DNA of 44,103 nucleotides from Lentisphaerae bacterium RIFOXYA12_64_32 (GCA_001803235.1 MHBL01000233.1:1-44103), one strand, 5' to 3'; positions 1 to 9,584 are shown, numbered from the stretch's first letter. The notes: generated by a model not told the origin, from the letters alone. Program-made: numbers and translations.

Positions 1-32
1 CAGTCCCTGGAGCGCCCGCGTCCTCGCGGGCT
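1..32. repeat. Hairpin repeat family B, copy 1 (right half, cut by window edge)
   Basis: Positions 8-32 match exactly the right arm of the paired element at 37703-37773, and all but the last base of the one at 31309-31379. The arm starts TGGAGCG and holds the hairpin CCCGCGTCCTCGCGGG (15-30, six-base stem, four-base loop). The partner arm would lie just outside the window. REP/BIME-like nature is inferred from the paired-hairpin design and its intergenic placement. Confidence 0.8.
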
Positions 33-386
33 CCCGGGCCCCTTCTGTTTCATGGGAGTCGCGGGTGCATGTCTGTTCGAGCCGCACGCGTGAACAAGCG
101 GCCTCCGAGAAACCGCTCCCTCAGAGTCGCGGCTCGGATGGCCGTTGCGTTGCGTTTCCCACCCCGACTGACGCGTCACGCAGGAGCGACCTGTCAGCTT
201 GAAATTTGCCAGTACGCCGGCCATCGTATGGGTTACCGAAACGCATCGGCATCCGATGGGCGAAGCCATGGCAACGCTACCCAAGAAGAGTTTTGACTCG
301 CGGTCCTGCCATTGACCTGTGGGGAGAAGAGCACTAAGTGCGGCCTTGAATCGGTTCTTCATACGACCGGAAAGCGTTGGGTAAAG
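1..386. other. Leader region of the TPR gene
   Basis: Apart from the repeat half-element at the left edge I see no convincing gene here. A short open frame at 69-296 is arginine-rich, resembles no family and looks like a GC-driven chance frame. I find no clear promoter or terminator. Confidence 0.5.
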
Positions 387-1646
387 ATGCCCCCTTCAGA
401 AACTCAACCGGCGGATGTGCCCCCCGGGAACGCGCCGCGAGACGCGGAAGGCGATCCCGCCCAGGCAACCCTTGAATCGGCCACGACTCTGCAGCGGGTG
501 GAAGCCCTCGTGTCGGAGTTCTGCTCCCTGCACCGGTGGAATGCCAGGCGCATCTTCCTGTTGGGGGAGATCGGGAAGATTGTGAGGGAGAACCGGAAGT
601 CGGACAACGACGCGCTCTTCGCTGATGTTCTGAACTGCCTCTCCGCTGAGGCCCCGAACGAAGAGATATCCGCGGTCTTCCTTCTGCGCACGCCGCCGGA
701 GATGGCACAGATCTACCGGACGCACGGGCTGCAGGAAGCCATACGTTTCCTTGAGCAACTGGTCGCCATGGAGGACGAGAAGGATGAGGGGGGGCGCGCG
801 GCTCGGCCCTACTACAATCTGGCGTGCCTGTACTATCTGTCGTCGCGGACCTCGGAGGCAGACGACGACCGGAAAGCGGTCTCACGCGTCCGGGCGCTGG
901 AGTTGCTCGAGTGCGCGTGCGCGCTGTTTGGCAGCCATGCCGGCGGCGAAGGAACACGCGGTGCGGCGTCGACGGCGGAAGAGCGGAACAGGTGTACGGC
1001 GCGGGCCCACAGTCTCGCCGCTCTGGTGCTCCTGTCGAGGGGTGAGGGGGGGCGGTGCCGCGGAGAGATCGAGGCGGCATTCGCTCACGATCCGACTATC
1101 CCCGAAGCCAGATTCGCCAGGGGAGTGTATCTCCTGAAGCAGGGGGAATACGACGAGGCGATTCGCGAACTGGAGTCCGCCGCGCAAGCTGCCGCGGAGG
1201 ACGGCGAAGGCATCGCGGAATTCGTTTTCCACCTGGCGCGAGCCTGCTACAAGAAGAGGGAACTGCTCGCGTCCCAGGAGGCGGGAGAGACGGGGAGCCA
1301 CGACAGCCGGGGACAGGAAATGGCGGCGCTCTACCGCAGGGCGGTTTCGCTTTTGAAGCGGACGACCACGATTGATCCGCATTTTGCTGTCGCCCACTTC
1401 AAGCTGGGCGTCCTCACGCTGGAAGAGGACTGTGAAGAGGCCATGAAGCACTTCGAAGACGCGCTTCGCGCCGACCCTGTGCTGGTTGACGCGGTCGGCC
1501 GGGTGAGATGCCCCGGGCGATGCGTCCGGTGCAAAGGAACGAAGCTCAAGATTCTGCTCCTGAAGCTGCTGAGCGCATACCCGCGCCCGAAACCCGTGGC
1601 GAACCGTCCCGTTGCCCCCCAGCCCGGCGTGAAGAAGATGGGCTGA
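387..1646 (+). CDS. TPR-repeat protein
   Basis: About 419 residues, no signal peptide or membrane segment. From about residue 130 to 370 the protein consists of helical pairs with the TPR pattern (Leu/Ala/Tyr at fixed spacing, Pro near helix ends), for example PEARFARGVYLLKQGEYDEA and, further on, HFAVAHFKLGVLTLEEDCEE followed by a helix ending RADP. TPR repeats bind partner proteins; the partner here is unknown. The tail has a Cys cluster (CPGRCVRC) followed by a basic stretch, which may be a degenerate metal knuckle or chance. The ATG at 387 is chosen because the conserved-looking sequence starts after it, but its Shine-Dalgarno is weak. An in-frame TTG at 312 would add 25 residues. The gene is convergent with the ptsP-like gene and shares no operon inside the window. 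Confidence 0.7.
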   Translation: MPPSETQPADVPPGNAPRDAEGDPAQATLESATTLQRVEALVSEFCSLHRWNARRIFLLGEIGKIVRENRKSDNDALFADVLNCLSAEAPNEEISAVFLLRTPPEMAQIYRTHGLQEAIRFLEQLVAMEDEKDEGGRAARPYYNLACLYYLSSRTSEADDDRKAVSRVRALELLECACALFGSHAGGEGTRGAASTAEERNRCTARAHSLAALVLLSRGEGGRCRGEIEAAFAHDPTIPEARFARGVYLLKQGEYDEAIRELESAAQAAAEDGEGIAEFVFHLARACYKKRELLASQEAGETGSHDSRGQEMAALYRRAVSLLKRTTTIDPHFAVAHFKLGVLTLEEDCEEAMKHFEDALRADPVLVDAVGRVRCPGRCVRCKGTKLKILLLKLLSAYPRPKPVANRPVAPQPGVKKMG

Positions 1647-1820
1647 GGACGGCGCGGCGCTCACAACCAGAGACTCGGCCAGGGTCGGCTCAGGTTGCGT
1701 TCGGGTTGTCCCGACATGTGGATTCCTTCACACCTCCTGAGGCGTGGATCGGGGGGAGTGGACAGCGCGGCCAGGTTTCCCGGGATGCAGCGCCTGCCGT
1801 CGTTGCCGGGTATAGCTGCC

Positions 1821-1852
1821 AGGATGAATCAGGACTGTCCCAGATTCATTCT
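1821..1852. terminator. Stem-loop between convergent genes, possible terminator
   Basis: AGGATGAATC (1821-1830) pairs with GATTCATTCT (1843-1852) with one G-T pair, and an inner GGAC/GTCC stem stacks inside. It overlaps the stop codon of the minus-strand ptsP-like gene. There is no U-tract on either side, so intrinsic termination is uncertain. Confidence 0.3.
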
Positions 1853-4197
1853 GCAACATGTTGTGCGTCCGTTGCCCCGGCGGCACGGGGCAGGGCAGCG
1901 CCGGGTGCGCACGTGGCGGCAAACGTCGCGAGCCGATCCAGCACCTCCCGTTCACGGGTCATTGCGATGGCCTCGGCAATCAGGGCTTGGCAGTCGGCCA
2001 GGCTCAGGCGGGTAATCGTATCCTGGATTAGCGGAATGGACGTCGGGCTCATGCTGAAGTGCCGTACGCCGGCCCCGAGCAACAGGGGCACAGCCTGCGG
2101 GTTGGCCGCCATCTCGCCGCAAACCGCCACCGTCCGGCCGGGAAACTGCGCCGCCATCACGCAGGTGTCCCGGATTATTTTGAGGAGCACCGGGTGAAAC
2201 TGATGGTACCAGGGGGTGGCACGATCGTTGTCCCGATCGGCCGCAAACAGGTACTGCACCAGGTCATTGGTGCCAATACTGACGAAATCGACGTGGGGCA
2301 GTAAGTGCGGCAGGCAGAAGAAGGCCGCCGGCACTTCCAGCATGATTCCGAGTCGGCAGTCACGGCGGAAGGCCATACCGTCACGCGCCAATTGTGCCTC
2401 GATGTTCGCGATGGCGGTGCGGGCGGCCAGCACGTCCTCGACATCCGTCACCATGGGCAGGAGCAAGCTGACCGGGCCGTGGCTGGAGGCCCGCAGAATC
2501 GCCTGCACATGGGGTTCCAGGTACTGCGGGTTGGCCAGAAGGTAGCGCAGCCCGCGCAGGCCGAGGGCGGGATTGGTTTCTGGAGGGAACGCCATGAAGG
2601 GCGGGCGTTTGTCGTGGCCGACGTCGAGAAGTCGGATGGTTGTTCCGTGTTGGCCGGTCATCTCCACGGCCTGGCGCAACACAGTGTACTGTTCCTGCGT
2701 GTCCGGGTAGGCGTTGCGCGTCATGCACATGAACTCGGTACGGTACAGCCCGATACCCTGCGCCCCGTAGTCATTGAGCAGCCGCAGTTCACTGGTCAGG
2801 GCGATATTGGCGCTGAGCCGGACCGGCACGCCGTCGCGTGTACGGGGTGACCGGCGGGGGGTGGGCACGTGGGCGGCGCAGGGCTCTCGGCCTGCCGACA
2901 AGGCGCGCGTGTAGCGCGCCGTCAACGCGGGTGATGGGGTGAGGACGAAACAGCCGCTCCGGCAGTCAATGATGGCATCCGCGTTGCTCCGCGATGCCCG
3001 CACGGCGCCTCTGACACCCACCAGCATGGGGATGCGCAGGGATTTGGCCAGGACCGCGGTGTGAGAGGTCGCGCCGCCCTCTTCGCAGACGATGCCGGCA
3101 AGCCGGGCCAGGGGCAACTGCATGAGCTGCGAGGGCAGCAGGGCGCGGGCGACGATCATCGGGCGGTAAACCGCCGCAAGCCCGAGTTCGGTGTCCCGGC
3201 GCGTGCCGCGGGGACCGGCGGCATCGGCCACCAGGTAGAGGCGCAGGAAAACGTCACGCAGGTCCGCCAGGTTGTCGCGTGCGGCGTGGTTTGTCGGGGT
3301 ACCCCACGCCTTCTCGATCTCCGCCAGAACGGTTTTCAGCGCATAGTTCAGCCGGTAGCCACGGGCCAGCGCCGCGTGAATGCGGCCGGTCAGCACCGCG
3401 TCGTCCAGAAGCATGAGATGGGTCTGGAATATGGCCGTATCGCTGGCCGCCAGAATCGCGCTGGACTGACGTGTCAGCGCCATGATCTCCTCGCGGGTTC
3501 GGTGCAGGGCGCGTCGGAATCTGGCGGTCTCGCCCTCCAGATCGTCCGTGTAGTCGGGATCCTGCGCCTCAAGCACCTCGCAACCCGTCAGAAGGCAGAC
3601 GCGTCCGAAGCCGACCCCGTCGGTAACCGCAATGCCCGTCAACCGTTGTTCACTCTCCGCGACCGGCGCCGCCGCTGTGTCGGTCACGCCCCCGGCCCGT
3701 ACGATTTGCGGTCTGGCGTCCAACACGAACTGGGCCAACGGCACCGCAACCGCACGGGCTGCTGCCACCGTCGGCCCCGGGAACTTGCGTGCCGCTCGGT
3801 TCGACAGCGCCAGCACACCCGCAGTGCGGTTGCGGCCCTTCAGTGGTACGGTCAGCAGCGAGACATACTCGCGGGCTCGGACGCTGTTAAAGGCCGTGTA
3901 ATCCGGGTGCGCCCGCATGTCCGGGGTGTTGACCGGCTTGCGGGAGCGAAAGCAGAACCCCACAACCCCCTCCGTTGGCGACAAGCGCACATCGCCGACC
4001 GCATCCTGCTCCAGGCCCCACGTCGCCTCCAGGACCAGCTCTTCGGTGGCGCCGTCGTAGACCAAGAGGTGGCAGGCGTCGGCATTCAGGCAACCGGCCA
4101 CACATTCGACCACCTGCCGCGCCGTCGTACGAAACTCGGCGCCCGGGGCCAGAATGTTGGTCACCAAGCGGACGCACTCCGTCCGTGCCACGGCCAT
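1846..4197 (-). CDS. ptsP: GAF-domain phosphoenolpyruvate-protein phosphotransferase (enzyme I, Ntr-type)
   Basis: About 783 residues. An N-terminal GAF domain (about 10-160) is followed by the full enzyme I architecture. The PEP-utiliser swivel domain carries GGATSHTAVLAKS with the phosphorylated His near residue 378. The C-terminal TIM barrel contains TEFMCM, the LLDVGHDK variant of the usual substrate loop, NPALGLRGLR and the catalytic Cys in AVCGEMAANP near residue 696. Family role: transfers phosphate from PEP to an HPr/NPr protein, in PtsP-type versions with GAF-mediated sensing. The ATG at 4197 is chosen because AAGGAAG sits six bases upstream; in-frame starts further up lack such a site. 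No HPr, EIIA or sigma-54-related gene lies nearby, so the partner must be elsewhere. Family assignment is firm; the physiological role is open. Confidence 0.9.
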   Translation of the reverse strand: MAVARTECVRLVTNILAPGAEFRTTARQVVECVAGCLNADACHLLVYDGATEELVLEATWGLEQDAVGDVRLSPTEGVVGFCFRSRKPVNTPDMRAHPDYTAFNSVRAREYVSLLTVPLKGRNRTAGVLALSNRAARKFPGPTVAAARAVAVPLAQFVLDARPQIVRAGGVTDTAAAPVAESEQRLTGIAVTDGVGFGRVCLLTGCEVLEAQDPDYTDDLEGETARFRRALHRTREEIMALTRQSSAILAASDTAIFQTHLMLLDDAVLTGRIHAALARGYRLNYALKTVLAEIEKAWGTPTNHAARDNLADLRDVFLRLYLVADAAGPRGTRRDTELGLAAVYRPMIVARALLPSQLMQLPLARLAGIVCEEGGATSHTAVLAKSLRIPMLVGVRGAVRASRSNADAIIDCRSGCFVLTPSPALTARYTRALSAGREPCAAHVPTPRRSPRTRDGVPVRLSANIALTSELRLLNDYGAQGIGLYRTEFMCMTRNAYPDTQEQYTVLRQAVEMTGQHGTTIRLLDVGHDKRPPFMAFPPETNPALGLRGLRYLLANPQYLEPHVQAILRASSHGPVSLLLPMVTDVEDVLAARTAIANIEAQLARDGMAFRRDCRLGIMLEVPAAFFCLPHLLPHVDFVSIGTNDLVQYLFAADRDNDRATPWYHQFHPVLLKIIRDTCVMAAQFPGRTVAVCGEMAANPQAVPLLLGAGVRHFSMSPTSIPLIQDTITRLSLADCQALIAEAIAMTREREVLDRLATFAATCAPGAALPRAAGATDAQHVAE

Positions 4198-4609
4198 TGA
4201 AATCTTCCTTCGTCCCATGTGTATCGCGGAGAGGCGATACCCCCCTGTTGACATCCCGTAGATTTTGGACCATGGGCCGAACCAGCGCTTCACGCAAACG
4301 GGGGTTGTGGTTCACAGTCCATTATCGATCAGTTACATACAAAGCATGTCGTCGGCGTTTGGTTATCTTTGCTATGGGACGGAGTTCGGGTTCACAGACC
4401 GTTCCGCCTGGCGTCTTCCGGTACAGGGGGCCTCCTCTTTCTATTCGATAAAGGAACTATAGGCCGCGTCTGGTCCATCCGCTATGGGGTAAAACCCTAC
4501 CATGTATCCGCGCGGTGCCGTGGGAAATGCGGCCATCGCCGGGCGTGACGCATGGCGAATCCGCGTGTCGACAAGCTTGCGGCATCCGCGCTTGGTAATC
4601 GTCCGGGCA
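4198..4609. other. Intergenic region upstream of the ptsP-like gene
   Basis: This 412-base spacer holds the ptsP leader stem-loop and a locally AT-richer stretch (about 4318-4380 and 4435-4460) where the minus-strand promoter probably lies. A GATAAT-like minus 10 is present near 4325, but I cannot pair it with a good minus 35. No gene is supported. Confidence 0.4.
4221..4240 (-). promoter_or_regulatory. Perfect stem-loop just upstream of the ptsP-like ribosome-binding site
   Basis: GTATCGC (4221-4227) and GCGATAC (4234-4240) form a perfect seven-base stem with a six-base loop. It ends about ten bases before the AAGGAAG ribosome-binding site (4204-4210). In the mRNA the loop reads CUCUCC, which could pair with purine-rich sequence. 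It could be a leader-RNA control element or a protein operator. Confidence 0.45.
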
Positions 4610-5938
4610 TCACCACGGCGGCGCGAGGAGGCGCAAGCCGGGGCCGGCGATGCTGGACCAGGCGCGCACGGCGGCGCCGACGTGGCCGTAGCCGATCATC
4701 CAGTGGTGGCCAAGGCCGGCGTCGTGGACCCAGGCGGTCAGGCTTTTCACGGGCGTCGCGAACCGGACCCGGACCGGGTTGCCGGGGAAGACCATTTCCG
4801 TGGGGACCGCCTCGCCTTCGAGCAACGCGCACTGGTAGGCGTCGCCGCACGCGTTGATGTTCACGAGCGTGACCGGGCCGGGCTTGGCGGTGAACAGCGC
4901 GCAGGCGCCCTGGCCCATGAGTCGCACGGACGCGAGCCGGATGTCGCTCGGTTTCTCCGCGAGTGTGAACGACCCGGAGCCGCAGTGCGTGAACACGACC
5001 GAGTCGCCGTCGACGGGATCGAGCCAGTCGGTGTTGTGTGTGGGCTGGCCGGTGAGGAGCTGGAGCATGTACTGGCCGACCGCCCCGTGCACGTCACCCT
5101 CGCAGGCGAGCGGGATGCTTTCGTCCGCCAGTCGTGACGCGGCCAGGCAGACCTTGCCCATGAGGTGTGGGTAGCAGCCGATGGTCAGCGCGTGCAGCCC
5201 GTGCTTGTCGACGAGTTCCCGGACCGCGGCATAGACGCGCAACGAGTCGATGCCGTCCGTGTCCGACACCTCGCAGGTGCCGGCCCGCTTCTTCATGCCG
5301 CGCCAGAGTGCACGGGCACTTGCCTCGGGCATCTCGCGGGCACGCTGGAGCAGTGTCGGCAAGTCCAGCATGACGACGCGCGGGCCGATGCTCTTCTTGA
5401 GCACGAACTCGTTCGGCGAGGTGTGCGTCATGCCGTTGATGCGGTTGCCGGCCAGGCCGATCCGGCAGCGTCGGAGTCGGCTGTGCAGCGCCGCGCCGTG
5501 CAGGAACGCCATGGCGTCACCGAGGCAGGCGGCATCGCCGATCTTGCCGAACACGGAGGCGCAGGGCGTATCGAGCTGTTTCAGGTAGCAGGTGAGTTGC
5601 TGCGTGCCGCAGAGCGCACCGGTCTCCATGCCGGGCAGCGGCCAGAATAGCAGGGGGACACGGCACTCTTCGAGGAGGTCCAGGATCAGGTAGTCCTCGA
5701 ACCAACTCGCGACGGCAAGAGCCGCAGCGTCGACGTGCGCTTCGGCGAGGCGGCGTCCGGCCGCGACAGCCGTGGCAGGCGTCCCGATCGCGCCGAGGTC
5801 GACGACCTCGCAGCCGGCCTTCCGGAGTCTGCGCGCCAGATCGCCGGCGGCGCGTGGTGCGCGGTCCGCACCGACCTCGAGCGGACTGGACAGAGCGGCC
5901 ACGGCGACTCTGGGGGCGAGCGGGGTCCGCTTCTTCAT
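4610..5938 (-). CDS. L-fucose isomerase-like sugar isomerase family protein
   Basis: About 442 residues, cytoplasmic. The overall plan resembles the FucI/AraA isomerase superfamily: an N-terminal Rossmann-like part (about 1-170, with VVDLGAIGTPATAV) and a C-terminal part holding family-type segments such as GMTHTSPNEF, LACEGDVHGAVGQYMLQL and THCGSGSFTLAEKP. Glu and Asp in ACEGDVHGA are plausible metal ligands by analogy with known isomerases. Such enzymes interconvert aldoses and ketoses, but many PVC paralogues have no proven substrate. The ATG at 5938 overlaps the stop of the GH38-like gene as ATGA and is preceded by GGAGG, so translation is probably coupled. It is the last gene of the operon read from 10145. 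An in-frame extension to 6106 would lie inside the upstream gene and is rejected. Confidence 0.75.
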   Translation of the reverse strand: MKKRTPLAPRVAVAALSSPLEVGADRAPRAAGDLARRLRKAGCEVVDLGAIGTPATAVAAGRRLAEAHVDAAALAVASWFEDYLILDLLEECRVPLLFWPLPGMETGALCGTQQLTCYLKQLDTPCASVFGKIGDAACLGDAMAFLHGAALHSRLRRCRIGLAGNRINGMTHTSPNEFVLKKSIGPRVVMLDLPTLLQRAREMPEASARALWRGMKKRAGTCEVSDTDGIDSLRVYAAVRELVDKHGLHALTIGCYPHLMGKVCLAASRLADESIPLACEGDVHGAVGQYMLQLLTGQPTHNTDWLDPVDGDSVVFTHCGSGSFTLAEKPSDIRLASVRLMGQGACALFTAKPGPVTLVNINACGDAYQCALLEGEAVPTEMVFPGNPVRVRFATPVKSLTAWVHDAGLGHHWMIGYGHVGAAVRAWSSIAGPGLRLLAPPW

Positions 5939-8157
5939 GGCATTCCTCCGAAACTGACGGCGACGCCGGTGCGCGCGGCCTGTGCGAAGGCGGCTGCCGC
6001 GGCTGGCGAGAACGCACCGGCGCTGGCGGTGAGCGACCAGGTCAGGGTGACCTCGCCCTCCTGGTACGCCGGGAAGTTCGTGAACCACATATTGTTCATG
6101 ACCCAACTGAACACGTGGTTCCGTTCAAACTGCAGTCGGCGCTGCCACTTGCCGGTGTGGATGTCGCCCACCTGCACCAGCGGCGCGTCGTGCGGGACGA
6201 CCAGGACCGTGTGCCCGCCGCCACCGACCGCGACGTAGTCGCCGACGCTGTGCCAGTCCGTGGCGCTGCCCGGCAACTGCTCCTCGCCCGCGCGATACAC
6301 GGCCCCGGCGTTCTCGATGAAGACTGCGGGGGGGAGTGCGGCGAACGGGAACGCGACGTACAGACTCTCATACTCGGTGTTGACCTGCTTGTCGAGACGG
6401 AGGATGATGTCCAGCCGTGGCGCGCCGTGGTAGATGCGGAGTTCGCGCACAAACCGCGCGCCGGGTACCTTGCCGCGGGTGACCAGGGCGCTGAACACCG
6501 GACCGCACACGAGTTTGGGGCGGGTCTTGCCGCGGTGCCCGGCGGTGCGGACGAACTCCGGGCGTGGGCGCTTGGCGTCGGGGTTCGCGCAACCGAATGC
6601 GGTGTCATACATGTCCTTTCGTCCGCCGCGTCGGACCCGCTCGTGGATGATGTCGGCGAACGTCCACTCGGCATTGCCGTCCAGGAGCGACTGGCCGAGC
6701 CGCAGGTCAACCCAGTCACGGACCGCGCCGGTTGCGGCGTCCCAGGCGAGACGGAAGAACGCGTTCTCCAGTCCGGTCGGTTCTGGCGGCGCACCCTCGG
6801 TCGCGCGGAAGCGGCAGACGGCGCTGGCCGGCAACTCGACCCAGGCGAGCGTCTCGCCCGTGGTTGTGCTGCTCTGGGTCACCAGCGTTTGGCCCGCCTC
6901 GTCGCGCCACATCATGGGCGTGGCCGTTGCGGCAGTGGGGAGCGCCACGGGCCCGGAGTACGGCACATCGGTTGAATTGACCAGAACGAGTTGGCCGCGG
7001 TCGGCCAGGCCGGCGAGCAGCCGCTCCTCGGTCGCCCGCGCGGCATGCAGGGCGTTGCCGGCCAGGATGCGTTTCTTGGCCCAGTGCAGACGCGCCTCCA
7101 GCGACCAGGGGTGACTCACGGAGCGGTTGTGCCCCCAGGTGTGCTCGTCGAACAGCAGGCCGTTCTCGATGGCTTGGTCGACCAGCGCCGCGTCGCGCGT
7201 GCGGCCGAGACGGGCGGCGACCCCGGCGGTGCGGCGCAGAATGCACTTGGCTTGACGCGAACAGGCGCTCTCCCACGCGGCGGATGCATTGCCGTTGGCC
7301 CACCAGTCCGGCCAGGCGCCGCGGTGAACGCTGAACTCGGCACCGTGCTGTTCTTCCATGTATTCGAAGAACATACGATTTGTCGCAAGCTGAACCTGGC
7401 GTTCGGGCTGCACAGCATTGAAGTGCCGGACGAACTCGAGCAGGTTCGGCCGCGGCGGCTGGTTGTCCATGGCCAGGTGCAGGGCCAGGCATTTCCAGCG
7501 GTAGCCTTCGGCCTCGAGTTGCCGGATGTAGTCCAGCACGTTTGCGGTCGCCGCAACCGGGTCACCGGCAAGTCCGAGTACGAGGCCTTCGGCATACCAG
7601 CTCTTGCGCCACTCGGTGAACCACGTGAGGACGCGGCCGCCGTTGGGGCCTTCCCACCAGAACGGGCGCTCCAGGTCCAGCGGCATGGACATGATGAAGT
7701 CCGGCGCGGCGGAGAGATAGCGGACACCGCGTGCGGCCAGGATGTCTGGCACGCACCAGGGGATGCCCGGGCAATCGGAGAACATGGCCGTATTCAGCGG
7801 CAGGTGCTGGTCGTGCGCGAGTTGGCAGGCACGGTCGATGGAGACTTCGAAGCTGTCGCGGTCGAACAGGTCGGTCGGGTGAACGTACAGCGCCGTCAGT
7901 TCCGTATCGCCGCGCCGCAGTTGTGCGAAGAGCTCGTTGCGCCGCGCCTCGGGGCGCTTCAGGTATTCGAGCACCGGCCACGACACCTCGTGGACCCAGC
8001 GGAACCGCTCGGCATCCGGCTCGTCTTGGGTCGCCGCCACGGCATCGATGGACAGGTCCACCATGCGGACCAGGTCGCCGCAGACCGCATCGCGGTCGCC
8101 GGTGTAGCCAAGGTCGACGTGCGTGTGGTGAAGGATGAAGATGCGCTCGATGCTCAT
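5935..8157 (-). CDS. GH38-like glycosidase (alpha-mannosidase-type fold, DUF5054-like)
   Basis: About 740 residues, no signal peptide. The N-terminus has the GH38 metal motif variant HHTHVDLGYTG (His13, Asp15), and FSDCPGIPW near residue 124 holds the candidate nucleophile Asp. A beta-rich C-terminal half follows, as in alpha-mannosidases. GH38 enzymes are zinc-dependent retaining alpha-mannosidases; this divergent subgroup may act on another sugar. Lack of an export signal suggests action on imported oligosaccharides. The ATG at 8157 is preceded by GGAAGGAG and overlaps the upstream UroD-family stop as ATGA. The 3' end overlaps the isomerase-like gene in the same way. Fold is well supported, substrate is not. 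Confidence 0.8.
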   Translation of the reverse strand: MSIERIFILHHTHVDLGYTGDRDAVCGDLVRMVDLSIDAVAATQDEPDAERFRWVHEVSWPVLEYLKRPEARRNELFAQLRRGDTELTALYVHPTDLFDRDSFEVSIDRACQLAHDQHLPLNTAMFSDCPGIPWCVPDILAARGVRYLSAAPDFIMSMPLDLERPFWWEGPNGGRVLTWFTEWRKSWYAEGLVLGLAGDPVAATANVLDYIRQLEAEGYRWKCLALHLAMDNQPPRPNLLEFVRHFNAVQPERQVQLATNRMFFEYMEEQHGAEFSVHRGAWPDWWANGNASAAWESACSRQAKCILRRTAGVAARLGRTRDAALVDQAIENGLLFDEHTWGHNRSVSHPWSLEARLHWAKKRILAGNALHAARATEERLLAGLADRGQLVLVNSTDVPYSGPVALPTAATATPMMWRDEAGQTLVTQSSTTTGETLAWVELPASAVCRFRATEGAPPEPTGLENAFFRLAWDAATGAVRDWVDLRLGQSLLDGNAEWTFADIIHERVRRGGRKDMYDTAFGCANPDAKRPRPEFVRTAGHRGKTRPKLVCGPVFSALVTRGKVPGARFVRELRIYHGAPRLDIILRLDKQVNTEYESLYVAFPFAALPPAVFIENAGAVYRAGEEQLPGSATDWHSVGDYVAVGGGGHTVLVVPHDAPLVQVGDIHTGKWQRRLQFERNHVFSWVMNNMWFTNFPAYQEGEVTLTWSLTASAGAFSPAAAAAFAQAARTGVAVSFGGMP

Positions 8158-9404
8158 TGATACTCCTTCCACGCGTCGATCATGGTCTGGACACCGGTCC
8201 AGGGCGTGTCCGGGAAAATGGCGTCGACCGGGTGCAGAATGAAACGGTTTGTGGGGCCGAGTACATCAAGGGCGGTGCGGACTTCGCGGCGAATGCGCTC
8301 GGGATCGCCCGAGCCGAGACTCAGCGCGTTGGTGCCACCGACCAGGGTCATGCGGTCGCCGAGCAGATCGCGGGCCGTTTCGAGCGGCACGCCGTCCATG
8401 ACCGGGTCAACGAAGTAGAGCAGGTCGACACCGGCGTCGGCCAGGCGCGGGCCGAGCGTGCGGACGCCCGTGGTCATGACGTAGCCGAACTTCTTGCCGT
8501 GCCGGTGCGCCAGGGCGGTCAGTTCCTTGAGGTGCGGGAACACGAACTGGTCGAACAGGGCAGGGGACCAGAAGTCGGTTGACGAATACCAGCCGCGCTG
8601 GCAGACCATGTCGACGCCCGGCATGGTCGCGGCGACCTCGGTGCGGGCGTAGTCCGTGGCCGCAATGGTGTCCATCAGCCGGCCGAATGCAGCGGGTTCG
8701 TCGATGGCCATGAGAATGGCGTTCTCCGTGCCGGTGAACCACACGGCGGCGTCCATGCCGAACGCCGTCCAGGCCTGAACGAAGAAACCTTCCTTCTCGG
8801 CGAAGGTCCGAATGGCAGCCATCTGCTCGCGGAACCAGCGGCGCTGACCGTCGTCGGGCGGCGCGAAGACGTGCCGGATCGCCTCGACGTCCGCCGCCGT
8901 GGTGACAATGTGCTTCACGGCGCGCGGGATGTTGTAGTCCTCGATGACCGGCACGCAGTCGGGCTGGAGCGGCCAGCCGTTGCCTTCGTTCTCCGTCTTG
9001 CGCACCGCGTGGCGGAGCGGCCCGGACGGCGTGGTGTACTCGCGGATCATGACCGGATAGCGCGGATCGCCGCCCGCTGCGCCCGGCGCCAACACGGAGT
9101 CCTTGGCCGTGACGCCCGGCACTCGACTCCACGGCACGGAGATCTCGACCATGTTGTCCATGCCGACCGAACGCCAGGCGAGGCAACGGTTGAACTCGTC
9201 CTGCAGGTCCCAAGCGTGCGGGAGCGTGTGCAGGTGCTCGAGACGCTTGCTGAACCAGAAGGAGACATCACGCCCGGCACGCTGCCAACGGAGCCAGTCC
9301 GGGGCCTGGAACCCGAAACACCAGGCGGTCAGTGGTGTGTGGTCCGCCGGCTTGCCGGTCAATGCGGCGACGATGCGTTCCTTGGTGGTCATGGTGGTTT
9401 TCAA
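8154..9404 (-). CDS. Uroporphyrinogen decarboxylase (UroD)-family protein
   Basis: About 416 residues, cytoplasmic. N-terminal KERIVAALTGKPADHTPL and the C-terminal GTNALSLGSGDPERI plus NRFILHPVDAIFPDTPW are typical of the UroD/cobalamin-methyltransferase superfamily. This branch is common next to glycosidases in PVC bacteria and is distinct from haem-pathway HemE; no haem gene is nearby. The usual speculation is methyl transfer or decarboxylation on a small substrate, but no corrinoid-binding partner occurs in the window. A TTG start at 9404 is preferred because AAGGAG lies six bases upstream; the ATG at 9392 would leave that site 18 bases away. The stop overlaps the GH38-like start (ATGA). 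Confidence 0.8.
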   Translation of the reverse strand: MKTTMTTKERIVAALTGKPADHTPLTAWCFGFQAPDWLRWQRAGRDVSFWFSKRLEHLHTLPHAWDLQDEFNRCLAWRSVGMDNMVEISVPWSRVPGVTAKDSVLAPGAAGGDPRYPVMIREYTTPSGPLRHAVRKTENEGNGWPLQPDCVPVIEDYNIPRAVKHIVTTAADVEAIRHVFAPPDDGQRRWFREQMAAIRTFAEKEGFFVQAWTAFGMDAAVWFTGTENAILMAIDEPAAFGRLMDTIAATDYARTEVAATMPGVDMVCQRGWYSSTDFWSPALFDQFVFPHLKELTALAHRHGKKFGYVMTTGVRTLGPRLADAGVDLLYFVDPVMDGVPLETARDLLGDRMTLVGGTNALSLGSGDPERIRREVRTALDVLGPTNRFILHPVDAIFPDTPWTGVQTMIDAWKEYQ

Positions 9405-9584
9405 GGGTGGCTCCTTGTGAGTGTGCAGGTGTCGGGTGTCGGGTTGTCTCCGGAACGGACCCAACGGACGGGTAATCGAACCGTTTCCGGTGGCGGTTCC
9501 CGTGTCCTCAGCGTGTCACGGCGTCACGGATGATAGCGGCGGCTTGTTTCTCCTGCGCCCGGGTGAGCCGGGATGGGATGGGGA

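Noticed and set aside
69..296. Short plus-strand open frame at the left edge
   Set aside because: Arginine-rich low-complexity translation, no ribosome-binding site and no recognisable family.
5854..6975. Long open frame antisense to the GH38-like gene
   Set aside because: It follows the GC-skewed third codon positions of the opposite gene, has no family-like motif and no ribosome-binding site. The same reasoning removes long antisense frames at 11938-13497, 15430-16764, 23407-25062, 25129-26763, 34640-36526 and 41195-42466.
8154..9404. UroD-family gene as haem biosynthesis hemE
   Set aside because: The sequence belongs to the divergent sugar-operon branch, and no other haem gene is present. 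The coupling with GH38-like and isomerase-like genes argues for a catabolic role.
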